Of a stretch of 24,174 bases of DNA, positions 13,808-20,989 are shown piece by piece. How positions within the stretch are numbered: position 1 is the first letter of the stretch; every line of letters begins with the position of its first letter. Source of the DNA: JANYJJ01 sp038241115. GTDB taxonomy: Bacteria; Pseudomonadota; Gammaproteobacteria; Burkholderiales; Burkholderiaceae_C. The notes beneath the pieces are model-generated. The model saw nothing but the letters and a program-made list of their open reading frames with translations. It did not search any database and was not told the origin of the DNA. The DNA is taken from NCBI GenBank assembly GCA_038241115.1, contig JBBRGA010000039.1:1-24174 (forward strand), given 5' to 3'. The position numbers were made by a program, and so were the translations under genes.

Positions 13808-14814
13808 TGACGCACTCGCGAACCTGGCTCGTGCCTGCCTTGGTCGCCGTGGTTTTGGCGTTTTTACCGTTGCTCCTGACGCCCTACACCCACGACTTGG
13901 TGGTGAAGATTGGCATTTACGCTGTCTTCGCGCTGAGCTTGGAATTGCTGGTGGGCATGACCGGCTTGGTCAGCTTGGGGCATGCGGCGTTTCTGGGGAT
14001 CGGTGCATATGTGTGCGTGTTGGTCGCAGGGCAAGGTGCTGCGCCGCCCTTGCCCCTGCTGCTGCTGGTATCGGTTGCATCGGCAGCTTTGTACGCGCTG
14101 TTTGTGGGCGCGTTGAGCCTGCGCACCAAGGGTGTTTACTTCATCATGGTGACGCTGGCGTTTGCGCAGATGGCCTACTTTGTATTCCACGACACCAAGC
14201 TGGCCGGTGGCAGCGACGGCTTGTTTCTGTACACCAAGCCGGTGCTGGAGGTGGCCGGTAGAACACTGCTGAACCTCGAACGCAAGTTCGACATGTATTA
14301 CGTCGTCTGGGCGGTTCTGGTGGGGGTTTACGTCTTCTTGGCGCTGATTCACGGCTCGCGTTTTGGCCGCGCTTTGGCGGGCATACGCGTGAATGAACAG
14401 CGCATGCGCGCTGCCGGTTATTCCACCTACGGCTACAAGCTGGCAGCCTTTGTGCTGGCCGGTGCGCTGGCCGGTTTGGCCGGAGCGTTGTTGGCCATCA
14501 AAGACGGTGCGGTCAACCCCGAACTGCTCAGCTGGCATGAATCGGGTGCCGTGTTGCTGATGGTGATTTTGGGCGGCATCGGCCACCTGCGCGGCGCCGT
14601 CATCGGCGCGGTGGCGTTCACTCTGTTGAAAGAGCTTTACCAGTCCGAGGCGCTGCTCGGCTCACTGGCGCGCCATTGGCAATTGACGCTGGGGCTGACC
14701 ATCATTGCTTTCGTGGCGTTGCTGCCCAAAGGCTTGATCGGCGCGGGCCAGCGGCTGCGCGCACCGCCTGCTGCGGCAAAGGTCCACACGCATGCAAAGG
14801 CCAAACATGGCTGA
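13807..14814 (+). CDS. Liv-type ABC transporter permease (LivM-like)
   Basis: The second permease has 335 residues and about eight to ten membrane helices. Family landmarks are LVGMTGLVSLGHAAFLGIGAYV near the N-terminus, LRTKGVYFIMVTLAFAQM, and the coupling loop FGRALAGIRVNEQRMRAAGY before AGALAGLAGALLAIKDG. The open frame extends far upstream, but that part overlaps the LivH-like gene. The ATG at 13807 sits in the TGATG overlap and gives a normal N-terminus. A basic tail rich in Ala, Lys and His ends the protein. The next gene begins inside its last codons. It works as the partner of the LivH-like subunit for uptake of the presumed aromatic acid. Confidence 0.93.
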   Translation: MTHSRTWLVPALVAVVLAFLPLLLTPYTHDLVVKIGIYAVFALSLELLVGMTGLVSLGHAAFLGIGAYVCVLVAGQGAAPPLPLLLLVSVASAALYALFVGALSLRTKGVYFIMVTLAFAQMAYFVFHDTKLAGGSDGLFLYTKPVLEVAGRTLLNLERKFDMYYVVWAVLVGVYVFLALIHGSRFGRALAGIRVNEQRMRAAGYSTYGYKLAAFVLAGALAGLAGALLAIKDGAVNPELLSWHESGAVLLMVILGGIGHLRGAVIGAVAFTLLKELYQSEALLGSLARHWQLTLGLTIIAFVALLPKGLIGAGQRLRAPPAAAKVHTHAKAKHG

Positions 14815-15640
14815 CACGCCTTCAGCGCTCGCGTCGGCCGCGCGTCCGTCAGCCGCTCATCCTTCGGCGGCCTGTTCGTTGGCACCGCCTGCTTTTTTGC
14901 AAGCGGTCGGCCTGACGCGCCGCTTCGGTGGTTTGACTGCGGTGAACGCCGTCAGCCTGGACTTTCATGTGGGCGAAGTTCACGCCGTCATTGGCACCAA
15001 CGGCGCGGGCAAATCAACGCTGGTGAACATGCTGTCGGGCGAAATGCCGGCGTCCGACGGACGCGTGGTGTTGAAGGGCAAAGACATCAGCGATTGGCCG
15101 CAGCCACAACGCGCACGGGCCGGCGTGGGCCGCAGTTACCAGCGCACCACCATCTTCGCGGAGTTCAGCGTGTTCGAGAACTGCCGCCTCGCCGCGCAGG
15201 CCAAACAGCCGCGGCCGTGGGCGTTTTGGGAGAGTGCGTCGCACTGCGGCGCCAGCGCGCGCGCGGCCCAGCACGCTTTGGAATTGGCCGGTCTGTTGGA
15301 CGAAGCCGACCGCCTCGCCGGTGCGCTCAGCCACGGCGCGCAGCGGCAGTTGGAGATTGCCATGTGCCTGGCCACCCAACCGCAGGTGCTGCTGCTGGAC
15401 GAACCGCTGGCCGGCATGGGCTCGGAAGAAACCGACCGCATGCTCAGCTTGCTGGAACGGCTGAAGCCAGCGCACGCCGTTTTGCTGGTGGAGCACGACA
15501 TGGACGCCGTGTTTCGCGTGGCCGACCGCGTGACGGTGATGGTCAACGGCGAGGTGATTGCCAGCGACGTGCCGCAGCGCATCCGCAGCAACCGCGCGGT
15601 GCAGTTGGCCTATTTGGGCGACGAGCAGTTGAATAACTAG
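14807..15640 (+). CDS. Liv-type ABC transporter ATP-binding protein (LivG-like)
   Basis: One of two ATPases powering the importer, 277 residues from the preferred ATG at 14807, which has AAAGG upstream and overlaps the end of the LivM-like gene. ATG 14792 would add five residues. An Ala/Ser/Pro-rich extension of about 30 residues precedes the ABC domain. The Walker A motif is GTNGAGKST (63-71), the signature is LSHGAQRQLEI, and Walker B is VLLLDEPLAGMG, followed by the His switch in LLVEHDMD. The signature differs from the classical LSGGQ, as usual for LivG. It sits in the membrane complex on the cytoplasmic side. Confidence 0.93.
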   Translation: MADTPSALASAARPSAAHPSAACSLAPPAFLQAVGLTRRFGGLTAVNAVSLDFHVGEVHAVIGTNGAGKSTLVNMLSGEMPASDGRVVLKGKDISDWPQPQRARAGVGRSYQRTTIFAEFSVFENCRLAAQAKQPRPWAFWESASHCGASARAAQHALELAGLLDEADRLAGALSHGAQRQLEIAMCLATQPQVLLLDEPLAGMGSEETDRMLSLLERLKPAHAVLLVEHDMDAVFRVADRVTVMVNGEVIASDVPQRIRSNRAVQLAYLGDEQLNN

Positions 15641-15650
15641 AAATTTCGCC

Positions 15651-16397
15651 ATGGCGAACCGGTCGCCGTCTGACATGCTGCACATCGAAAAATTGAACAC
15701 CCACTACGGCGACAGCCACATCCTTCGCGGCGTCACGCTGAGCTTGAAGGCGGGCACCTCCACGGGTTTGCTCGGGCGCAACGGCATGGGCAAAACCACG
15801 CTCATCCGCAGCCTGATGGGCTATGTGCGACCCACCGCGGGCGCGGTGCGTTGGCAGCCCACAAATCGAGCCGATCAAGCGAAAGACGTGACCGGCCTGG
15901 CGCCTGAGCGCATGGCGCGTTTGGGCATCGGCTATGTGCCCGAAGGGCGCGGCATCTTCCCGAACTTGTCGGTGCGCGAAAACTTGGTGATGTCTGCGCG
16001 CGCTGGTGTGCAAGGGCAGCGCGACTGGACTTTAGAGCGCGTGCTGAACACCTTTCCGCGTCTGGGCGAGCGCCTGAGTTACGGCGGCCAACAGCTGTCG
16101 GGCGGTGAGCAGCAAATGCTGTCCATCGGTCGCGCTTTGATGACCAACCCGCGCCTGTTGATCCTGGACGAAGCCACCGAAGGTTTGGCCCCGCTCATCG
16201 TGGCCGAGATCTGGCGCGTGGTCAGCGCCATTCGCGCCACCGGCATCAGCACCTTGATCGTTGATCGCAACTACCGCGCGGTGTTGGCGCACACCGACCA
16301 GGCGGTAGTGCTGGAAAAAGGCGTGGTCGTGAAGAGTGGCGCGTCGGCGGAGTTGGCCGCCGATCCGGCGGCCTTGGCGGGCTTGCTGGGGGTTTGA
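15651..16397 (+). CDS. Liv-type ABC transporter ATP-binding protein (LivF-like)
   Basis: The second ATPase of the importer has 248 residues. Walker A is GRNGMGKTT (42-50), the signature LSGGEQQMLSIGRAL is classical, and Walker B is LLILDEATEGLAP. The usual His of the switch region is replaced in LIVDRNYRAVL; LivF proteins often carry Gln-Asn here, so this is a family trait and not damage. ATG 15651 is 10 bp after the LivG-like stop. A second in-frame ATG at 15675 (MLHIEKLNTHYG) fits the common LivF N-terminus at least as well, and neither has a strong ribosome-binding site. It ends only 9 bp from the stop of the convergent GGDEF-EAL gene, with no room for a simple terminator. Confidence 0.93.
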   Translation: MANRSPSDMLHIEKLNTHYGDSHILRGVTLSLKAGTSTGLLGRNGMGKTTLIRSLMGYVRPTAGAVRWQPTNRADQAKDVTGLAPERMARLGIGYVPEGRGIFPNLSVRENLVMSARAGVQGQRDWTLERVLNTFPRLGERLSYGGQQLSGGEQQMLSIGRALMTNPRLLILDEATEGLAPLIVAEIWRVVSAIRATGISTLIVDRNYRAVLAHTDQAVVLEKGVVVKSGASAELAADPAALAGLLGV

Positions 16398-16406
16398 GCC
16401 CGCTTC

Positions 16407-18668
16407 TCAGGCAAACAAATCACCGCGTTGTTGTTGGTGGGTGCGAACCCAATTTTCAAAATCGGCCACCGGCATCGGTGCGCCCACCCACATGCCTTGA
16501 ATTTCATCACACAGCTGGGTGGCCAAAAACTCGCATTGGGCTTCTGTTTCAACGCCCTCGGCAATGACCGTCAAGCCCAAGCTGCGGCCCATTTGAATGA
16601 TGGCCTGCGAGATGGCGACAGCATCCTGGTTGGCAGGCAGGTCGGTCACGAAAGAGCGATCTATCTTGAGCTTGTCGATCGGAAAATCTTTCAGGTGTCC
16701 CAGCGACGAATAGCCGGTGCCGAAGTCGTCGACCGACAGGCGTATTCCCAAAGCGCTGATCTCGCGCAGCCGCGCAGTCACGCCGGCAACGTCGTCCATC
16801 AACATGCGCTCGGTCAGTTCCAGCTCGATGGCGTCACCTGGCAGGCCTTCCGATTCCAGCGCTTTTGCGACAGACCCTAAAAAGTTTTTCGACTGAAATT
16901 GCAGTGTCGACAGGTTGATGGCCACCGTGCCCACTTGCAGGCCGGCACGGCGCCACTTGCCGGCGCATCGAACGGCTTCACCCATGACCCACTGCCCTAC
17001 CGGCAGCATCAGGCGTTGTTGCTCCAGCACAGGCAAAAAATCGACCGGCAGCAACAGCCCCCGGGTCGGGTGATTCCAGCGGATCAGGGCTTCGGCACCG
17101 ACCAAGGTCTGCAAGTCGGCGCTGAGTTGGGGTTGAAAGTAGAGCTCGAATTCATCGCGGACCAAGGCAAAGGCCAGTTCGCCTTCCAGCACCAAAGCCT
17201 CGTAGGCGCGGCGCGCCATCGATGGATCAAAAAAGCGGAGCTGTGCACGGCCATGTGCCTTGGCCAGATACATGGCGGTGTCGGCGTGGCGAATCAATTC
17301 ATCGGCGGTGTCGGCATCACCAGGGTAAAGCGCAATGCCGATAGAGGGCGTCACGCTCAAGGGACGGCCGTCCACATCGACGCTGGCCTGTATGGCGAGC
17401 AACAGTTTTTGGGCCACATCTTCAACGTCCGTGACCGACGCCACGCCGGTCATCAGCACCATGAATTCGTCGCCGCCAAAGCGCGCCACCACATCGGTGT
17501 TGCGCAGCGTGGCGGTGATGCGGGCGGCCACCGTGCGCAGCATGGTGTCGCCCACCAGATGACCCAGTGAATCGTTGATGCGTTTGAAGTGATCGAGGTC
17601 GATGAACAGCAGCGCCATGCGGCTGTTGGCCGTGACGGGGCGCTCGCCGGCCTCGACACTCAGTGCGGCGCCGCGCGCCTGCGCCTCGTTGAGCACGGTC
17701 ATCATTTGATTGATGTGCTCCATGAAAGCGTAGCGGTTGGGCAAATCGGTCAGCGCGTCGTGGTGCGCCAGGTGGTAGATGCGCTCCTGAACTGCCTGGC
17801 GGTCGCGCAGATCTCGCACGATCGTGACGCGCACAGACTCGTGGTCACGCACCATGGTGCGGCGCGTGAACTCGACTGGAATGCGCTCACCCGACTTGGC
17901 CATCACCACGCTTTGGTAGCTGAACTCAGGCCCTGAAGCGCTGTGTGCCACGGCTCGCGACGCTTGGTCAGGGGCGATGAATTTCAAAGCGTGACGGCCC
18001 TTCAATTCTTCCAGGCTGTAGCCGACGAGCTCGCACAACGCAGGGTTGGCATCGGTGATGAAGCCGTTTTTGTGGAACACGATGCCTTCGCTGCTGGCTT
18101 CGATGAAACGCACCAGGCGCTCCTCTGAATCGCGCACCGCTTGCTCGTTATGGTGGTGGCGTGAGAGGTCCAGCAAAAGGCATGAGTGGCTGTGCTGAGT
18201 GGCTTGCCAGCGAGCCTCACAGGACATGCTCGACGCATCGCCGTTCGAGGCCGACGTGGCATCATCCAAGCTCAAGACCAGCGAAAAATCGCTTGGTGTG
18301 CTCAGCGCCGCTTGCAGCGCAGCGCGGCTGGAAGGAGTCAGCGCCGCGGGCCACGCCGACTTGGATACAACCGCTGACGCAGACGCGGCGCTTGTTTTGC
18401 TGAAGACAGTCGGGCTGAGGTCTTGCGCGACCTGTTTTGGATTGCCTTGCCTTGGTTTGCCAAACTCCGTGACGCCAAACTCCGTGACGCCAAACTCTGT
18501 AATGCCGAACTTCGCTTCGAACGCTTGGTTGGCACGCAGCACGCCAGCGTCTGCAGACAGCACCACCGCCATGGCAGGCAACGTGTGCCAACGAAGCGCG
18601 TCACTGCGGCCATCACTGTCGATGTCGACGTGAGGGTCGTTGGTGTCGGCGGGCTTCGGAGAAATCAT
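16407..18668 (-). CDS. PAS-GGDEF-EAL cyclic-di-GMP signalling protein
   Basis: The 753-residue cytoplasmic protein has a low-complexity N-terminal part that may include a worn PAS domain (about 25-170), a PAS domain (about 183-290), a GGDEF domain (about 297-475) and an EAL domain (about 490-745). The GGDEF core is intact (GGDEF 398-402) and has an RNTD inhibitory-site motif (389-392) five residues before it. EAL is intact (EAL 526-528), with ELTERML, DDFGTGYSSLG, KIDRSF and VIAEGVETEAQ present. Both synthesis and hydrolysis of c-di-GMP are therefore possible. The PAS input is unknown. The ATG at 18668 overlaps the UDG stop (ATGA). A 15-bp repeat gives TEFGV copies at about residues 55-70. 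Confidence 0.95.
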   Translation of the reverse strand: MISPKPADTNDPHVDIDSDGRSDALRWHTLPAMAVVLSADAGVLRANQAFEAKFGITEFGVTEFGVTEFGKPRQGNPKQVAQDLSPTVFSKTSAASASAVVSKSAWPAALTPSSRAALQAALSTPSDFSLVLSLDDATSASNGDASSMSCEARWQATQHSHSCLLLDLSRHHHNEQAVRDSEERLVRFIEASSEGIVFHKNGFITDANPALCELVGYSLEELKGRHALKFIAPDQASRAVAHSASGPEFSYQSVVMAKSGERIPVEFTRRTMVRDHESVRVTIVRDLRDRQAVQERIYHLAHHDALTDLPNRYAFMEHINQMMTVLNEAQARGAALSVEAGERPVTANSRMALLFIDLDHFKRINDSLGHLVGDTMLRTVAARITATLRNTDVVARFGGDEFMVLMTGVASVTDVEDVAQKLLLAIQASVDVDGRPLSVTPSIGIALYPGDADTADELIRHADTAMYLAKAHGRAQLRFFDPSMARRAYEALVLEGELAFALVRDEFELYFQPQLSADLQTLVGAEALIRWNHPTRGLLLPVDFLPVLEQQRLMLPVGQWVMGEAVRCAGKWRRAGLQVGTVAINLSTLQFQSKNFLGSVAKALESEGLPGDAIELELTERMLMDDVAGVTARLREISALGIRLSVDDFGTGYSSLGHLKDFPIDKLKIDRSFVTDLPANQDAVAISQAIIQMGRSLGLTVIAEGVETEAQCEFLATQLCDEIQGMWVGAPMPVADFENWVRTHQQQRGDLFA
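18459..18503. repeat. 15-bp tandem repeat inside the GGDEF-EAL gene
   Basis: GCCAAACTCCGTGAC occurs twice exactly (18459-18473 and 18474-18488). A third copy with three changes lies at 18489-18503, and a worn fourth follows. In frame it encodes repeated T-E-F-G-V, five residues per unit, in the N-terminal sensor part. Confidence 0.85.
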
Positions 18669-19534
18669 GGTGACCGCTGGTTCAGCGTCTTGTCATCATA
18701 AGTCTGAGCCGCCAGACAAAGGTCGTCCCAAGCGCGCGCTTTTTCTTCCAGATTGCGCAGCAAATAGGCCGGGTGGTAAGTGACGATCAGTGGCACACCA
18801 CGGTAGTCATGCACGCGGCCGCGCAGCTTGCCGATGGGGTCGGAGGTGCGCAGCAAACTTTGCACCGCAAAGCGACCCATCGCGAGGATGATCTTGGGTT
18901 GCAGCAAAGCCACTTGGCGCATCAAGTACGGCTCACACTGCGCCAGCTCTTCGGCCGTGGGGTTGCGGTTGCCCGGCGGGCGGCACTTCACGCTGTTGGC
19001 GATGTACACGCATCGAGAGGGGTCGACCTGCTCGCCCGAGCCGACGCGCACACCCGCTCGGGACAAGCCCAAAGCGCGCAGCATGTTGTCCAGCAGTTGG
19101 CCCGACTTGCCCACGAAGGGCTCGCCCTGTTCATCTTCCTGCTCGCCTGGCGCTTCACCCACCACCATCCAATGTGCGTTGGTGTGGCCCACACCAAACA
19201 CCGTTTGGCTGCGGCCTTCGCACAACTGGCAGGCGCGGCAATCGGCCACCGCGCCACGCAGCTCGAGCCAGTCCATGGCGGCGATGGGGTGGGCGTCGGT
19301 TGCGGGCACGGGCAGCTCGCTGCGGGTCGGCACCATCGGTGACATCGGTGTCGCCCCTGCTGCTGTTGCAGGCGTCGTGGCCGGCGAAGCTGGCGCCAGC
19401 GTTGGCCTGACCTGACCGGAACGCAGGCTCGCGGTGCGCGCCGCCTCAACCACCACACTGACCTCAGACGGCAGCGAGTCCACGCGCAGGCCCATTTCTT
19501 TCAGCATGGCGGCTTGACGCTCTGACCAGGCCAT
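18665..19534 (-). CDS. family 4 uracil-DNA glycosylase
   Basis: This DNA-repair enzyme removes uracil from DNA. The 289-residue protein carries the family-4 features: a [4Fe-4S] cluster with likely ligands Cys99, Cys102, Cys184 and Cys200, the active-site motif GEAPGEQED at 126-134, NSVKCRPPGNRNP, and TYHPAYLLR near the end. An Ala/Pro/Thr-rich linker (about 40-82) follows a short N-terminal helix; such linkers are common in betaproteobacterial members. The ATG at 19534 overlaps the rimI stop by one base (TGATG); an adjacent upstream TTG is less likely. The 3' end overlaps the start of the GGDEF-EAL gene. This coupling with tsaB and rimI suggests one operon. Confidence 0.94.
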   Translation of the reverse strand: MAWSERQAAMLKEMGLRVDSLPSEVSVVVEAARTASLRSGQVRPTLAPASPATTPATAAGATPMSPMVPTRSELPVPATDAHPIAAMDWLELRGAVADCRACQLCEGRSQTVFGVGHTNAHWMVVGEAPGEQEDEQGEPFVGKSGQLLDNMLRALGLSRAGVRVGSGEQVDPSRCVYIANSVKCRPPGNRNPTAEELAQCEPYLMRQVALLQPKIILAMGRFAVQSLLRTSDPIGKLRGRVHDYRGVPLIVTYHPAYLLRNLEEKARAWDDLCLAAQTYDDKTLNQRSP

Positions 19535-20073
19535 CAAGTGCGCTCCGGCATGGTCGCGATGCGCATGACCACCGCATCTTCACGGCCTTGCGCCGCCGGG
19601 TAGTAGCCACGCCGCACGCCAATCTCGCTGAAGCCGTAGCGGCGGTAAATGGCCCTTGCCCGGGCGTTGCTCAAACGCACTTCCAACCACAACATGGCCG
19701 CACCTTGCGCCCGGCACAGGCTCATCACATGGTCCAGCAAAAACCGGCCGTGGCCGTTTCCTTGGTGCGCAGGCGCCACCGTGATGTTGAGCAAGTGCCA
19801 CTCGTCTACACCGACCATGGCCACGTAATAACCTAAGAGCGAACCCGAAAGCGAGCCCAACGGCGAGCCGAGCGATGAACTCAATGCAGTGCAGCGGCCG
19901 TCGTGCAAGAGTCCAGCCGGGTAGCCCGATGCCAGCGAGTCGACAAAATTGCCACGGCTCCATGGAAATTCATACGCCTGCGCTTCGACCGGCATGACCA
20001 GATCGACGTGCTTGAGCGCCATCGGCGTCATGTGACGTTCGGCTGGCCAGATGGAATTCGGCTGCGCGCTCAT
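19534..20073 (-). CDS. rimI: ribosomal protein alanine acetyltransferase RimI
   Basis: A GNAT-fold N-acetyltransferase of 179 residues. In the family RimI acetylates the N-terminal Ala of ribosomal protein S18 using acetyl-CoA. Visible motifs are FPWSRGNFVDSL near residue 36, the acetyl-CoA loop HQGNGHGR (Q104-x-x-G107-x-G109) and the C-terminal LEVRLSNARARAIYRRYGF. The chosen ATG at 20073 overlaps the tsaB stop (ATGA). The longer frame to 20463 is a shadow of tsaB. Its place right after tsaB is a common arrangement in proteobacteria. A 12-bp repeat inserts a Ser/Gly/Leu loop at about residues 66-80, before the substrate strand. GNAT specificity is inferred from context and motif. Confidence 0.9.
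   Translation of the reverse strand: MSAQPNSIWPAERHMTPMALKHVDLVMPVEAQAYEFPWSRGNFVDSLASGYPAGLLHDGRCTALSSSLGSPLGSLSGSLLGYYVAMVGVDEWHLLNITVAPAHQGNGHGRFLLDHVMSLCRAQGAAMLWLEVRLSNARARAIYRRYGFSEIGVRRGYYPAAQGREDAVVMRIATMPERT
19838..19873. repeat. 12-bp degenerate tandem repeat inside rimI
   Basis: Three 12-bp units, AGCGAACCCGAA, AGCGAGCCCAAC and GGCGAGCCGAGC, lie at 19838-19849, 19850-19861 and 19862-19873. They encode an L-G-S-x pattern of four residues per unit that lengthens a surface loop. Confidence 0.65.
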
Positions 20074-20909
20074 TTGGGCGATGAAACTGCAACTGCAACT
20101 GCGACTGGGGCGTTTGGGGTGTCGTCCGGCACGTGAGGCGCGTGAGGTGGGTGCACCGCGCGATCCCGAGCGGCTCGAATCTGATCGCGTTCCAAGGTGG
20201 TCTGCGCCACCTTGTCGCGCACGTACAACGGCAAGGCCAGCGCCGCATCCAGCGCGCCGCCTGCGTGCCACAAGCGTTCTGCCAAGGGCAGCATGGCGCG
20301 GGCTCGCGGCAAAGCCAGGGGCGACAAAACAGCCGCACCGCACTCCAGTTGACCCGCAAAAACATCCAACGCCGAGCCCGCCACGGCGCGCGGCGGCGCG
20401 ATTTGCCACTTCGCGCTCAGTGCGCCGGGCAGCATGAGCGCCGGTGCCAGCACGGTGCGCCAATCGACGCCATCAAATGCATAGCAAGCGGCGTAGATCT
20501 CGCCCATGCGCGCGTCCATGGCAACCCAGGTTTCCAGCGCTGCGTCAGCGGAAGGCGCGTCGGTGGAAGGAGCTTGAGGCGAGAGCGCTTCAAGCGAACG
20601 CGCGTCCTCGGCCACAGCGCAAAGGCTGTCTATCGGCAGCACCGGCAAGCCTGCGCCAAACGCCAGACCCTGCGCCACCGAACACGCGGTGCGAAGCCCG
20701 GTGAAAGCGCCGGGCCCGCGTCCGAAGGCAATCGCCGACAGATCTTGCAAACGCAGCTGGGCCTGTTCAAGCAAGGCCAGGATGGACGGAATCAACGTGG
20801 CCGAAGCCTGCGCGCCGCCGGGGCCTTCGTGCACCCAGACCTGACCACGTGCTTGCAGGGCAATGCTCATGTGGTCGGTGGCGGTGTCGAAGGCCAAAAG
20901 CGGCGTCAT
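20070..20909 (-). CDS. tsaB: tRNA threonylcarbamoyladenosine biosynthesis protein TsaB
   Basis: TsaB is the partner of TsaD in making t6A37 in ANN-decoding tRNAs. The 279-residue product has the ASKHA-type start LLAFDTATDHMSIAL and the family motif GRGPGAFTGLRT (63-74), followed by SVAQGLAFG. It is longer than the usual 220-240 residues because of a Ser/Ala/Pro insertion (about 113-127) and a Pro/Val/Ala-rich tail, partly from a hexanucleotide repeat. The ATG at 20909 begins at the family N-terminus; the longer frame to 21062 is not needed. The end overlaps rimI. It is divergent from dacB with 80 bp between them, in which I see no convincing promoter boxes. Confidence 0.93.
   Translation of the reverse strand: MTPLLAFDTATDHMSIALQARGQVWVHEGPGGAQASATLIPSILALLEQAQLRLQDLSAIAFGRGPGAFTGLRTACSVAQGLAFGAGLPVLPIDSLCAVAEDARSLEALSPQAPSTDAPSADAALETWVAMDARMGEIYAACYAFDGVDWRTVLAPALMLPGALSAKWQIAPPRAVAGSALDVFAGQLECGAAVLSPLALPRARAMLPLAERLWHAGGALDAALALPLYVRDKVAQTTLERDQIRAARDRAVHPPHAPHVPDDTPNAPVAVAVAVSSPK
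20085..20102. repeat. 6-bp tandem repeat at the 3' end of tsaB
   Basis: AACTGC occurs three times (20085-20102), followed by a near copy GACTGG. In the tsaB frame it gives the alternating Val-Ala tail. Confidence 0.7.
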
Positions 20910-20989
20910 TGGGTGTGTCGATTGAGAAGAAGACTGTCGCGAGTTTAGGCCAGCAGCCCACGCCAAATATGCCGTGAGATCATGCCTCG

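Noticed and set aside
15136..15636. Overlapping long frames inside the LivG-like gene
   Set aside because: They are frame shadows rich in Arg and Ala; the LivG frame has all ATPase motifs.
20074..20463. N-terminal extension of the RimI frame
   Set aside because: It is an Arg-rich shadow of tsaB; the ATGA overlap at 20070-20073 marks the real start.
20910..20989. Promoter pair between tsaB and dacB
   Set aside because: Both genes need promoters here, but no -35/-10 pair with acceptable spacing stood out on either strand, so none is listed.
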